Shown here: positions 1 through 9,606 of the stretch, piece after piece
Numbering within the stretch: position 1 is the first letter of the stretch
Layout of the letters: each line of letters starts with the position of its first letter
Source: Panonychus citri
Taxonomy: Eukaryota; Arthropoda; Arachnida; Trombidiformes; Tetranychidae
Length of the DNA stretch: 64,000 nucleotides
Assembly: GCF_014898815.1 (NCBI RefSeq)
Contig: NW_026515482.1
Location: forward strand, 558,001 to 622,000
Direction of reading: 5' to 3'
Notes under the pieces: model-generated
Database searches by the model: none
What the model was told of the DNA's origin: nothing
What the model saw: the letters and a program-made list of their open reading frames with translations, nothing else
Position numbers and translations under genes: made by a program

Positions 1-12
1 CATCAAGACGAT

Positions 13-3000
13 TTAAAAGCGAATTGATTGCTTGATTAAGCAAAGACAAATTAACTTTGTTGTAAAAACAAAGAGAAGTGAATCATCTCTGTCGCACTTT
101 GTAGACAAAGAGAGATCAGATTTACCATAGAAACTAATTATCCTTTCTTTAAGTTTTGGATTAATTAAGCGGTTAAATTGATTTACATATTTGACTTTCT
201 TATTATGATGATTATCATATTTAAAGAAAGCACAATAAACACTTAAGTTTTTAAAACTTGTTTCTTTTTCTTCTAATTTAATTCCAGCAAAGTAATTAAA
301 TTTTGTTCTAACTGATTGTCTTGTTAATCTTTTCAGATTTTCATGATCATCAAGATCATCATTAGGTAAAATGTTAGAACTTTCATTCACAATTGATTGA
401 TCAGCAGAGATTCGTTTTCTAACTTTATCTGCTGGAAGAGGTTCAGGTAACTGAACGGAATTTTCAACTTCATCATTCTCATAAAGAGAATCGAGATTTT
501 CTAACAAATTAGGCTCAGAATTTGTTTCAATTTCAGAAACATCACTAGACCATTTTTCAATGTCTTTAAGAGCATCACAATTATCTGCGTTTGAAAGCCA
601 ATCGTCAGATTCAGTTTGAAAGAACTCATCTCTAACTTGTTGAAGTTTAAAAGGTAATTCTCCATGAAATGGTTTCGTTTCCATGAGGTTGGCAGTTTTT
701 ATCTCATAAAAGATATCCAACAACAAAACACTTCCTTTATGTTGTCCAATAACAACAAAGGGGCCATAATTTTTGTCCAAAAGTTTTGAACTTGTACCAC
801 TTCTTGGTACATGTCTCTTTATCCAGACAGCATCACCAATGGTGTAAGGTGAAGGTCTTTCTATCTTTTGCCTTGAGGTGATATAATGAACTTGTTGTGC
901 AAGCAACCGAGCATGGACAATTTTCCTAGCATCAATGTTATCAAACTTTCCTTCAGGTAAATTGAGATCATTGTCCAATGGTTTTCTTGCATGTTTTCCA
1001 AAAACAATAAAATAAGGTGAAAATCTTGTGATTTTGTGCACCGATGAGTTGATGGCTAACACTGAATTTTGTAATCCATCAGATAAGTTTTTCTCATCAT
1101 TTTGAGCTAGAAAAGTTCTTAAGCGATCTCCAATGGTCCTATTAGTCCTTTCGACTAATCCTTGGCTCTGTGGATGATACGGGGTAGACACAGCATGTAG
1201 AATACCATTTTCTTTAAGAAAAGTTTCAAATTCTTGGCTCATAAAATTTGATCCTCGATCCGTTTGGATCACAGAAGGATAAGAGAAAATTGAGAAAAAA
1301 GTTTTCAAAAATTCGATAACTGTTTTTGCTTCTTGGTTAGGTGTAACCTTAGCATAAACATATCTTGAAAGAGAGTCTACCAAGACTAAGATGAACTTTT
1401 TTCTTTTACCATCAAGTTGAATTGGACCAGCAACATCCAATTCGAGACGTTGAAAGATGTCCTTTGGTAAAGGTTTTTGATGAGCTTCGGAAAAAATTAA
1501 GCTTTGCGGCTTCGATTTTTGACAATTAATGCAATTTCGACAGAGCTTGCGAATTTCATCATATAAATAGGGCATCCAATATTTTCGGGAAATTTCTAGA
1601 TAAGTTTTATCTAGACCAAAATGTCCACCAATGGGAGATGAATGTTCAATCTCAAATATTTTCTTTAGAATCGGTTCTCCGATTACTAATCGTGGGGCAC
1701 GTTGTTTAAACAATTGACGATATAAAAGTCCTTCTCTTAAGGAGAAAGTTTGAATCGCTGGTGAACTTGGATCTTCAATCATTCGATCCATGATCTTACG
1801 AAAGTAAGGATCATTTTGTTGGAAATCTTCGATTTCTTCCTTTAAGGGAATTTTCTCTTTTGTGAAGAGAACACGAGGTCGATCACTAATATTATTAGTT
1901 CTTTCCAGGGCAAGTAGAATAACGTTAAGGCCAACATCATAATCTTGATTTACCAAAGAAACTTTGTCTTCGCGACAATGATAAGCACAAAGTAAACTGT
2001 CAAGATATTCTTTCTCAACGTCGAGTATCTTACGGTGATCCCACTCGCATGGGTTTCGAGAAAAACAATCAGCGGGATGTTGTTTGCCTTCTTTATAAAG
2101 AACTTTATATTGTAATCCTTCAAGGGAAACACTCCAACGAGTTAACCTTGGATTTTTAAATTTCAATTTCGGCAACTGGCACAAGGCATGGTGGTCTGTT
2201 TCCACCATGAACTCTTTACCCTCAAGGTAATGACGGAATTTGGAAACTCCAACCAAAATTGCGAGTAACTCCTTTTCACTCACAGTATAAGCCAGTTGAT
2301 GTTTTAACAAAGTTTGAGAAAAGAAACTAATTGGTCTCCAGGCCAAAATTTTCTCAATTGGTACTTCTTTAAAATTTTTAAATGAACCAGGAAGAGGTGC
2401 ATTGGGATCTTCCTGAAGAAGAATGCCTCCTACTGCAAAATCAGAAGCATCTACAGAGAGTTTGTGTCTCAATTCGACATCAAAATGTACCAACATTGTT
2501 TTCTCTATTAGAGCAGCTTTAAGCTGATCAAGAGCCAATCGATCTTCATGATTCAATTGGAATCGTCTTTCTTTATTGATAAGACGATATAAAGGTCGTG
2601 CTAATTTCGAAAAATTTTCGATGTATCTCGAAAAATAATTATAGCAACCTAATTGACTTTGAAGCTCTTTTAAAGAGCGTGGGTAAGGTAATTGTTTGAG
2701 AGCACGAACTTTTTCTGGATCCGGTTGGATTCCTTCTCCACTCACAATATGTCCAAGTAATAGAAGTTGAGTGTTCCCAAATGAACACTTTTCCGTTCGA
2801 ACTTTAAGATTAAAGTCTCGAAATCGTTGCAAGACCAACTCGGTATTGTGGAGTAGTTCGTTCCATGTTTTACCCATAACAGGTACATCATCGAAGTACC
2901 CTAGACACTCTTGGTACTGTAATCCTTTAAGGACTTTGTTGACCAATCGTTGAAAGATGAATGGGGCTCCACTTAGTCCCATGGGTAAGCGTAAATACTC

Positions 3001-3123
3001 ATATTTACCATCGGGAGTTACAAAAACTGTCTTCTTCCTTTCGTTGGGAGGTAACTCGATCTGATGGTACCCTTGACATAAGTCAAACATGTTGAAAAAC
3101 TGTGTACCTTTTACTGCTTCCAA
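13..3123 (-). CDS. pol: Pol: reverse transcriptase, RNase H, integrase
   Basis: The ORF is 1,036 codons and opens with a TTG inside RT, not an initiator. Visible features are the RT catalytic YFDD (D78-D79), the RT motif LPMGLSGAP (about 47-54), a Ty3-type RNase H with LSVDASDFA (about 222-230) and ETDHH (about 308-312), an integrase zinc finger (H494, H501, C531, C534), and the integrase triad D563, D622, E658 (in LDVAGP, TDRGSNF, GLVERTNR). A GPF/Y-like module follows near FVVIGQHKGS. About 200 acidic, low-similarity residues follow. No chromodomain is evident. Confidence 0.92.
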   Translation of the reverse strand: MEAVKGTQFFNMFDLCQGYHQIELPPNERKKTVFVTPDGKYEYLRLPMGLSGAPFIFQRLVNKVLKGLQYQECLGYFDDVPVMGKTWNELLHNTELVLQRFRDFNLKVRTEKCSFGNTQLLLLGHIVSGEGIQPDPEKVRALKQLPYPRSLKELQSQLGCYNYFSRYIENFSKLARPLYRLINKERRFQLNHEDRLALDQLKAALIEKTMLVHFDVELRHKLSVDASDFAVGGILLQEDPNAPLPGSFKNFKEVPIEKILAWRPISFFSQTLLKHQLAYTVSEKELLAILVGVSKFRHYLEGKEFMVETDHHALCQLPKLKFKNPRLTRWSVSLEGLQYKVLYKEGKQHPADCFSRNPCEWDHRKILDVEKEYLDSLLCAYHCREDKVSLVNQDYDVGLNVILLALERTNNISDRPRVLFTKEKIPLKEEIEDFQQNDPYFRKIMDRMIEDPSSPAIQTFSLREGLLYRQLFKQRAPRLVIGEPILKKIFEIEHSSPIGGHFGLDKTYLEISRKYWMPYLYDEIRKLCRNCINCQKSKPQSLIFSEAHQKPLPKDIFQRLELDVAGPIQLDGKRKKFILVLVDSLSRYVYAKVTPNQEAKTVIEFLKTFFSIFSYPSVIQTDRGSNFMSQEFETFLKENGILHAVSTPYHPQSQGLVERTNRTIGDRLRTFLAQNDEKNLSDGLQNSVLAINSSVHKITRFSPYFIVFGKHARKPLDNDLNLPEGKFDNIDARKIVHARLLAQQVHYITSRQKIERPSPYTIGDAVWIKRHVPRSGTSSKLLDKNYGPFVVIGQHKGSVLLLDIFYEIKTANLMETKPFHGELPFKLQQVRDEFFQTESDDWLSNADNCDALKDIEKWSSDVSEIETNSEPNLLENLDSLYENDEVENSVQLPEPLPADKVRKRISADQSIVNESSNILPNDDLDDHENLKRLTRQSVRTKFNYFAGIKLEEKETSFKNLSVYCAFFKYDNHHNKKVKYVNQFNRLINPKLKERIISFYGKSDLSLSTKCDRDDSLLFVFTTKLICLCLIKQSIRF

Positions 3124-3131
3124 GCAGTCGT

Positions 3132-4805
3132 CTATCCTGGCATAGGATAATTTGGAACGTTTGTTAATTTATTAACAGCACGATAATCACAAACCAATCG
3201 ATATTGTTTACCTGGTTTTTCAACCAATAAGGCTGGACTTCCACCATCTTCTTCTGAAGGTTGTACGATTTTGGCAGCAATTAGTTTATTTACCAATTCA
3301 GTAAATGCTTTTCGTTTTTCAACAGAACAAGGGTAAGGTTTCTGATAGGGAACAGCGTTATTACCCATATCAATTTTGATGTTACACACTTCGTGTGGAA
3401 CTAAACCTAAATCATGACGATGTTTACTAAACACGTCTTTATAACGAAGAAGTAACTCCGTTAAACTTTGTTTCTGGTCATGAGTTAATTTTGGGTTTAT
3501 CCTTGCTTTGATTTTTTCTTCAAAATCATCAGGTTCAGCAATGACCATTAACTTTTCAGCAACTTTGATTTTATCGTCACCATCCTTGATAGTGAACGAA
3601 CCAATTTTTTCCAATTCTTTATCATGATAAAGATTTTCAGGAGCTTTTACCATTTTGAAGATTCTCGTTGATCTATTTTCAACTGGAACATTAGAATTTA
3701 AGTTCTCTTTTTCAATTTTCTTTTCTTCAAGAAAAGTCCTCTTCTTTTTAGGAGAGGAAGGGCGACAATCCATGATTCGATTACTTTCATCGATAGTGCA
3801 AACACGAACGTCAAATTCAGCACTAAATGATTGTCCATCAGGTGTATCTTTCACAGATACATTATAAGATTCTCCATCTGAATCCATATTCGTATAAAAC
3901 GAATGTAAAAAGGGACAACCAAAAATAATTTTGGTCTCAAAATTTTCCACAACTTGAACCTTTAAGATTCGGACATCTTCAATTTTCGGGTGTTTAACCA
4001 AAAGGAAACAATAACCAATTGACCGAATAATTGAACCAGGGACAATACCTGCCAAAGGTTTATTGTCTTCGATTACATCAGCTCCAAGAGATTTTGCCAA
4101 ATCAAAATCTATTACTGACAATGAGGCGCCAGTGTCTGCAAGGACCATTCCTCGTTTTACCAAAGTTTTGTCTGATTTTCGTAATCGTACCTTAAGTAAA
4201 GGCATTTCTTCAATCATATCATCATCAAGTCTAGTCAGGACTTCTTCTTTCTTGTCTCGAAAGAAATGATAAAGTATTTTTGCTTCAGTAGCAATTTTTA
4301 CCGGTGCTTCATCGGATGAAGGCTTAACAGTGGAAGTTGGTCTTGAAGACCTTGGCTTATCACACTCATTCGCGTAATGACCTTTATTACCACATTTAAC
4401 ACAAGTAACGTCTTTTCTATCTCTTCTCTTTGGATAGATTTTGTTTTCAGATGATTCATCAGAAGACTTTTTGAAGAGTTTAGTCTTCATTTTCATCTTT
4501 TCTTTTGCATCCTTTTCTTTTGTTGCAAGACTTTCATAATAATAGGTGAGCAAAAGTTTATTTACGTCTTCTAAGCTTTTGTTAGCTCTTTGATGAAAAA
4601 CTTTTTGTTTTATATTGTCTGGTAAATGATTCAAGACAAAAATTAAAAAAGTTTCTTTAGAAACATTACCTTGGCTTTTATAAACCAATTCACGCATTTT
4701 AGATATGAAATCTTCAGGGGGACATTCAAACTTATATTGATAAGACATCAGCTTATGAAGAGCATTGGATCTTGAAGGGTCCTTGAACCTTTCCTTTAGA
4801 GCCAT
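3132..4805 (-). CDS. gag-pol: Gag C-terminus, nucleocapsid, aspartic protease and start of RT
   Basis: The 557-aa ORF contains the rest of capsid, a CCHC zinc knuckle at about residues 135-148 (CVKCGNKGHYANEC), an aspartic protease with DTG at about 224-226, and the beginning of reverse transcriptase near the C-terminus (LVCDYRAVNKL). The ORF ends inside the RT fingers at 3132, and RT resumes in another frame within 10 bases. The upstream limit is not a true start: homologous reading extends upstream in shifted frames. Confidence 0.85.
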   Translation of the reverse strand: MALKERFKDPSRSNALHKLMSYQYKFECPPEDFISKMRELVYKSQGNVSKETFLIFVLNHLPDNIKQKVFHQRANKSLEDVNKLLLTYYYESLATKEKDAKEKMKMKTKLFKKSSDESSENKIYPKRRDRKDVTCVKCGNKGHYANECDKPRSSRPTSTVKPSSDEAPVKIATEAKILYHFFRDKKEEVLTRLDDDMIEEMPLLKVRLRKSDKTLVKRGMVLADTGASLSVIDFDLAKSLGADVIEDNKPLAGIVPGSIIRSIGYCFLLVKHPKIEDVRILKVQVVENFETKIIFGCPFLHSFYTNMDSDGESYNVSVKDTPDGQSFSAEFDVRVCTIDESNRIMDCRPSSPKKKRTFLEEKKIEKENLNSNVPVENRSTRIFKMVKAPENLYHDKELEKIGSFTIKDGDDKIKVAEKLMVIAEPDDFEEKIKARINPKLTHDQKQSLTELLLRYKDVFSKHRHDLGLVPHEVCNIKIDMGNNAVPYQKPYPCSVEKRKAFTELVNKLIAAKIVQPSEEDGGSPALLVEKPGKQYRLVCDYRAVNKLTNVPNYPMPG

Positions 4806-4905
4806 CAGATACTCTCGATAGTCTTGGATGTTTTATCCACCATTTCAGAAATGTAGAATTTGATGAGCAAATCCTCTTTTAGACAACGAAGTCTAATCTC
4901 ATCCT

Positions 4906-5655
4906 CTACAGGTTCCAAATCCAAAAGCCTTCTGCTTGAGTTACCCACTCATGAGGATCATCTCCTTTCTTAAAGACAGGAATCGATGGATCTTGTAGCA
5001 TAATTCGTAAAGGTTGGTTACCTAAAGTATTAGGTAAACCATGTTTGAGCTTACGCTCGGGGCGACAACAGGGAACAAGAACGTGTTTCCTTTGAGGGAC
5101 AGTAACTGTTTCAACAACAGTACTCACCTCTGGCCTTTCATCTTCATGAGATTCAGGCTGGTCATCTTCATCACTTGCTTTCATTTCCTGGAGTAATTGA
5201 ATGAGCAACTTCTTGCTACCTTGTCCTAAAGACAAACCTTGAATATCGGCTGCTTCTAACGCCATGAAAGCATCGAGGGTCCTTCCAGACTCTCTTAAAA
5301 TAGAATGAATCTCATTTTCTGAGAGTTTCAATTCTCTTAATTTGGTTAACCAGAAGGGTGGGACTTTGTCCACCACTTCACTTAACACAATTTCGTCCAT
5401 ATCATCTTCCGATATTTCAATGGAATCCAAATATAAATTATTCCTTACGGCCTCTCTGAATTTCTTATCGACGAAAGTTGAAACAGGAACAACGACTTTC
5501 CAAAAGCCTAAACAAAGTTCCGCAGATGCTATGGAAATTTCAGCAATGGGTTTATTTCTTTCACCAATTGGAAGATGATCCAATTCATTTGGTATCTCTG
5601 AAAGATTAACGGTTTTCTTCTGTGTAACAACTCTAGCTTTTCCTCGCGGCATCAT
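4906..5655 (-). CDS. gag: Gag, N-terminal part (Ty3/gypsy), frame-broken at its 3' end
   Basis: The first ATG of this frame is at 5655 (a second follows directly) and the frame runs to a TAG at 4906, about 249 aa. It is the first ORF after the PBS and its C-terminal end has the DPHEWV-type capsid start seen in gypsy gag. The homologous reading continues past the stop in another frame (roughly 4815-4920, acidic/arginine-rich, EDEIRLRC) and then shifts again into the next ORF. Two single-base-type frame changes within about 110 bp indicate decay or assembly error rather than programmed frameshifting. Confidence 0.7.
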   Translation of the reverse strand: MMPRGKARVVTQKKTVNLSEIPNELDHLPIGERNKPIAEISIASAELCLGFWKVVVPVSTFVDKKFREAVRNNLYLDSIEISEDDMDEIVLSEVVDKVPPFWLTKLRELKLSENEIHSILRESGRTLDAFMALEAADIQGLSLGQGSKKLLIQLLQEMKASDEDDQPESHEDERPEVSTVVETVTVPQRKHVLVPCCRPERKLKHGLPNTLGNQPLRIMLQDPSIPVFKKGDDPHEWVTQAEGFWIWNL

Positions 5656-5760
5656 GAACAAAGCACTTTCACGCCAAATATAAGAAGAGATAAATAATTT
5701 ATCGATTCACAATATACGAAAGTATAGTTAGAGTTAATCACACCAAGAACACTAGGCAAA

Positions 5761-5777
5761 TCCTGCCTGGGTCGCCA
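5761..5777 (-). other. Putative tRNA primer binding site of the retrotransposon
   Basis: The minus strand reads TGGCGACCCAGGCAGGA immediately inside the LTR. A PBS must start TGG to pair with the CCA end of a tRNA. The cognate tRNA was not identified. Confidence 0.6.
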
Positions 5778-5781
5778 AATA

Positions 5782-6460
5782 TGAAGGAATTTATATAAGA
5801 ACGGGTCTTATATTTAAAATATAAAGAAGAAAGGAGCTCTATCCCGAGACTTTCGAAAGAGAGACTCTGAACGATAATACAACGGAAGGTTGAAACCGAA
5901 AGAGAAGAAGCTATCACCTTCACTTGATATTAAAATTCGATCTAGGATTTGACTCGTGTTAGGTGTAACTAATTAACTGAATTAAATGAACTTAAAGATG
6001 AAAGTCTTCGACTTAACTGAGTTAACAAAGAGATTACAATTATTCATCAAGAATAAAACTGAATTTTATTGTAATGAAAAGAGAACTTTAAAACATAGAT
6101 GTTAATCTAATGAAAGTAAAAAGTTAACTAATCGTAAAGATTAAAGATTAATGATAACTGTGGTTACCTTGGTAACTGAACACAATGGTTCTTATCAAAA
6201 GAAAGATTAAATATTGACCATAAGATCATCTTAAAGATGTATCAAAGGTTTACAAAAAGTAGCTTTTAGAAGCATAGATAAAATGATTAATTAAATCAAA
6301 TGAAGATAAATGAAAGAGGTTTACATAATTATAAAGATTGAAAATCAAATGAAATTAATGAAAGTTAATTATTAAAAAGAATAGATTGAAAATCTATTCG
6401 GGAGATATTCTTAAAGAATAGGCAGAGAAAAGCTGAGGGAGTCAGAATTTCTACCCTACA
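5782..6460 (-). repeat. 5' LTR of the Ty3/gypsy element
   Basis: The LTR is placed by structure: on the minus strand it begins TGTAGGGTAG at 6460 and ends CCTTCA at 5782, giving TG...CA ends and 679 bp. It ends four bases before a TGG-initial primer binding site. A TATATAA-like stretch lies near its inner end. The matching 3' LTR is not in the window, so the boundaries rest on the PBS and end dinucleotides only. Confidence 0.7.
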
Positions 6461-6625
6461 TAATATCATACCGATAAACAAAGACAGAGGTAAAAAAGAT
6501 AAGTTAACCTTTTACCTTTTCTTATCTCTAAATTTCAGTTTTCAAACTACATACCACTCACATTCTAATTTAGTGCCACAATTTCTTCAAGTAGAATATT
6601 TACAATCTATTGATTGAATATATTT
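6461..6625. other. Flank between LTR and IR-like promoter block
   Basis: AT-rich sequence. The retrotransposon inserted about 400 bp upstream of the IR-like ATG and just outside the conserved upstream block. No gene is seen. Confidence 0.4.
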
Positions 6626-6715
6626 GTTTCATTTTCTAAAAAGGGTCAACACGCGTCAACCTCTAATGATGTCTATATTGGCAAAGGAAAAGTCATTTAA
6701 TACAATTATCGATAG
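6626..6715 (+). promoter_or_regulatory. Conserved upstream block of IR-like gene, copy A
   Basis: It contains AAAAAGGGTCAACACGCG within a 30-base stretch that is nearly identical in four IR-like copies, 235 bp before this ATG. Conservation continues through GGCAA..GAAAAGTCAT to an AATTATCGAT box. The role (core promoter, enhancer or element boundary) is not shown by sequence alone. Confidence 0.55.
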
Positions 6716-6860
6716 AATGAAAAGAACTGAGAAATTGTCAAAATAATTTGATTTTTTCGTTTGTCATATTCTATTCAATCTTTTCTATTTGTCGTTATGA
6801 TTTTGTTTTCTTAGTTTCGTAAAATTTTCGTTGATATTTCTCGTGAACTTTGGATACGTA

Positions 6861-8087
6861 ATGAATAATTCTCTTATTAAAGTTCTGTTAAAACTTCTAA
6901 AAGGAAAGCCCGAGGATGAACTCAAGCTCATCTTCAGAAATCAGCTCGGTAATATACCCGTGACGTTTGTTGAATTTTCGGGGAGTGAAGTCGATGCTAT
7001 TTCATTTGTCAGATCAGGTGAAGTTGATCTTCTTTATCCGGGTAAATATTTACATGCTCTGGACGGTACAGAGGTAAATGTATCCGTTGGGCCTGTGGTT
7101 GATGGTGACAGTTGTACCTTCATGAACATATACCCAAACTTGTCACCTAGAGTAATTAATAAAGGAATATTATCATCACTTGAGATAATTGATGACACAG
7201 TTCGTATCTTCATCATTATGTTAACAGTTCTTGCTTTGATATTATATTGTGTTCGATCTAATGCCAAAAGTAATGTTCAAACCAAATCAACCTTTTATCG
7301 ACCTTCGATCATGAAGTTTCTATTGACCAGCATCAAAGGTACATTCGGGTTATTCTTATTTTTAACTTGCTCTTTCTCAGTCCATTACATATTACATTTA
7401 TTTTCGACATCTTTCACAACACAATACTCGATAGCCTCACGTCCAGCACCGTTGAATACGTGGTCTGATCTAACTTCACAGAAAAAAATCAAGTGTACTG
7501 CAAGTATAAATACTTGTTATCGTTTTGCAAATGAATCTTTTGGCTTAAAAAACCCACTAATTCCTATCGAGTATCGATTATTCGGAAAATATTTGGATAA
7601 AACAGCTAATGAATCAATAATTTCACTCTTTGGAGAAAGCGATAACGTTGAATCGACTTTTAAGTATTTTTGTCAGCAGCTTCATGTTAGAAATTATAAG
7701 CTTCTAAGAAATGGACAAAACGATTTTCTGTTTCATTCTAGCAAAATTCGCTATTTTGAAAGAATAGGTTCATACTTTTACCATACGAATATTGATCGCA
7801 ATAAGAAACGATGGATTATCAGAGCTTCATATTCACATATTGAACATGGTCTCGGTGTCATGGCAGCAAAAAATGCTAGAAAAACTTACTCTGGTCCCAT
7901 CAATGGTAGTCTCTTTCCCGGATGTTGGTCTTACGAGGAATTAAGCACAAGAGCCGAAGGCTCTTACAGTCCAATCACTTATTCTAATTTTACTGATCTA
8001 ATTAACCTTTACTTATTACTTTGTATTTTTACAATCATCTCATTTCTATTTGAAGTTTTCCTCATCAAATGTATTAAGAAGTATTGA
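6861..8087 (+). CDS. Ionotropic-receptor-like (divergent iGluR/IR) membrane protein, copy A
   Basis: The protein is 408 aa and starts at the ATG shared by the other copies. Its layout follows the iGluR/IR ligand-gated channel plan. A short S1-like segment has RSGEVDLLYP and a SVGPV...CTFMNIYP stretch, at about 20-100. M1 is at about 114-133. A pore-loop/M3 region at about 145-190 ends in STSFTTQYSI, the position of the SYTANL gate motif. A cysteine-containing S2-like domain follows at about 195-375, then M4 at about 383-402. There is no amino-terminal domain and no signal peptide, so either an upstream exon is missed or this is a reduced form. It is single-exon. The family assignment rests on topology and motif position, not on a database match. 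Likely role: chemosensory or other ligand-gated channel subunit in the plasma membrane. Confidence 0.75.
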   Translation: MNNSLIKVLLKLLKGKPEDELKLIFRNQLGNIPVTFVEFSGSEVDAISFVRSGEVDLLYPGKYLHALDGTEVNVSVGPVVDGDSCTFMNIYPNLSPRVINKGILSSLEIIDDTVRIFIIMLTVLALILYCVRSNAKSNVQTKSTFYRPSIMKFLLTSIKGTFGLFLFLTCSFSVHYILHLFSTSFTTQYSIASRPAPLNTWSDLTSQKKIKCTASINTCYRFANESFGLKNPLIPIEYRLFGKYLDKTANESIISLFGESDNVESTFKYFCQQLHVRNYKLLRNGQNDFLFHSSKIRYFERIGSYFYHTNIDRNKKRWIIRASYSHIEHGLGVMAAKNARKTYSGPINGSLFPGCWSYEELSTRAEGSYSPITYSNFTDLINLYLLLCIFTIISFLFEVFLIKCIKKY

Positions 8088-8088
8088 G

Positions 8089-8802
8089 ATGGAACATAAT
8101 ATATGTATGTTGATTATGTATCGACCAATTAAATTAATTACAGACTGTAATTTACCGTTTTCCGTCGGTACGATTGTAATGTTGGCCTTCTATGAATCAC
8201 CAATTTCCCCACTTCCAGTTCCACCTCTTCCTGATCCACCCGTTGGCCGATTCCCACCTGAACATCCAATTTGGCCACCACCAGGTCGATCATCTCAGCC
8301 ATCAATTGGTCACCATCAACATCAGCCTCATCATCTTTCAGGTGCATCATCATCTCCTCATCAGATAACTGGACCTGGTCCAATGATAACTTCATCATCT
8401 GAAATTCATCAAGTTGCCGTTCGTCCACCAGCGGGTTATATTCACCGACGGACAGGAACAGAAAACGGAAATGGTCAACAGTTTCCCATGAAAGGTCAAA
8501 AACAGTTAAATCCATTGAACTCAATTAAAAGTAAAATAATTACCTCAAAGGCAAACAAATTACCAGTATCAACTGGTATTGAATTAATTCCCGAAGCAAT
8601 TAACACTAACAACAATTTACCCTTAGTTAATAATGGTGACTCTCCTTCCGGTAATTACAGCGGTACCACAATTAATGAATCAACAGGAACAATTAACTCA
8701 ACAGTCTCTTTACTTGCAAGTTTCATCAAAGATAAACCACAAAAGTTATTTGACATTTTAATGCCAAGAACTTCCGACAATAATAAAAATAAACAAAATT
8801 AA
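8089..8802 (+). CDS. Proline-rich protein or 3' terminal exon, unknown function
   Basis: An open frame of 237 codons begins with an ATG one base after the copy A stop codon. I do not recognise it. A short hydrophobic stretch (VGTIVMLAFY) is followed by a strongly Pro-rich segment (PLPVPPLPDPPVG), a His/Ser/Pro-rich part, and a polar Asn/Thr/Ser-rich C-terminus ending in LFDILMPRTS. A good acceptor (TTAATTACAG, ending 8143) lies in frame, so it may be a last exon starting at 8144 whose upstream exons are elsewhere, with copy A sitting in its intron. The antisense frame is also open but looks like a shadow. Confidence 0.45.
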   Translation: MEHNICMLIMYRPIKLITDCNLPFSVGTIVMLAFYESPISPLPVPPLPDPPVGRFPPEHPIWPPPGRSSQPSIGHHQHQPHHLSGASSSPHQITGPGPMITSSSEIHQVAVRPPAGYIHRRTGTENGNGQQFPMKGQKQLNPLNSIKSKIITSKANKLPVSTGIELIPEAINTNNNLPLVNNGDSPSGNYSGTTINESTGTINSTVSLLASFIKDKPQKLFDILMPRTSDNNKNKQN

Positions 8803-9074
8803 TTGCGACAATTTGATTAGCCGATGTACAAGTTACATTGATAACATGTTTAACTGGTCTTGATATCATTTCATGTATAATTTAAATCATGATCATCAAC
8901 AATAATTAACTCTCATCTCACTAATCATGATTTGCTTTTTTTAAATCATCTCATCCCACCTTAATTTATGATTGAACTTTCAAAATTCCTGGAAAACTCA
9001 AATTAAATCCAGTTTATCATGAAAATAAACAAATTTTATTTATCGTTGTTAATTATTTGTAAATCAAATTCATT

Positions 9075-9359
9075 TTAAAACTTGATTATAAATTTAATTG
9101 TAAGTACGATGAGCAATCTAACTTGTAAAACGATAACAAGTATCTTCATCTGCCATGCACTTGAGGTTGATTGGTCATCTTTCGAAGACCATGAATAATT
9201 CCGATTGTCGCTGATTCGGACGATGAACATTGTCCAATTGAAAGGCCAATCAAAAGATTCACCACCAAGGTTTCCAATTGCTTCGAGAATGTACAAGGAA
9301 CCACATTTAATCGGAGTAGTCCCATTGAGCTCTTTCATAAATCCGACCAATTTTTTCAA
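9075..9359 (-). pseudogene. Exon-like fragment fused to an inverted IR-like scrap
   Basis: The minus strand is open and protein-like in its first two thirds (NGTTPIKCGSLYILEAIGN, FNWTMFIVRISDNRNYSW), with no family I recognise. The last third, about 9134-9175, matches the IR-like S2 start of the 11.5-kb copy (GCAGATGAAGATACTTGTTA) in sense on the minus strand. A second IR-like piece with opposite polarity begins three bases to the right. This looks like a rearranged junction of a foreign exon with receptor DNA. No start codon is supported. Confidence 0.4.
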
Positions 9360-9361
9360 AT

Positions 9362-9605
9362 GGTAAATATTTGGATAAAACAGCTAAAGAATCAATGATT
9401 TCACTCTTTGGTGAGACCGATTATGTTGAATTGTTTTTTAAATTCTTTTGTCAACATCTCTATATTAGAAATTATAAATTTCTCAAAAATGGACGAAAAG
9501 ATTTCCTGTTTCATTCTAGTAAAGTTCGCTATTTTGAGAAAGCGGGTTCATACTTTTACCATACGAATATTGATTGCAATAAGAAACGATGGATTTACAG
9601 AGCTT
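9362..9605 (+). pseudogene. IR-like receptor fragment (middle of S2)
   Basis: About 80 codons align in frame with copies A and C from the KYLDKTA segment through FHSSK(V/I)RYFEK to RNDGFTELL-equivalent DNA, then break off at about 9606, where MULE transposase sequence starts on the opposite strand. There is no start, M1, M3 or M4. Confidence 0.8.
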
Positions 9606-9606
9606 T

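Larger units (their letters stand above)
1..6460 (-). mobile_element. Ty3/gypsy LTR retrotransposon, 3' end outside window
   Basis: Read on the minus strand, the order is 5' LTR, PBS, gag, CCHC knuckle, protease, RT, RNase H, integrase. That protease-RT-RH-IN order is the Ty3/gypsy (Metaviridae) order; copia elements have integrase before RT. The element enters the window at base 1 only a few bases after the integrase ORF stop, so the 3' LTR, polypurine tract and any env lie outside. The coding region is split by three frame changes, near 4,920, 4,815 and 3,128. This copy is therefore probably not autonomous, unless the last is a programmed shift. The target-site duplication cannot be tested because only one edge is visible. 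Confidence 0.93.

Noticed and set aside
8138..8524. Minus-strand 128-codon open frame
   Set aside because: Antisense shadow of the proline-rich plus-strand frame; acidic Met/Glu/Asp composition mirrors CAT/TCA repeats.
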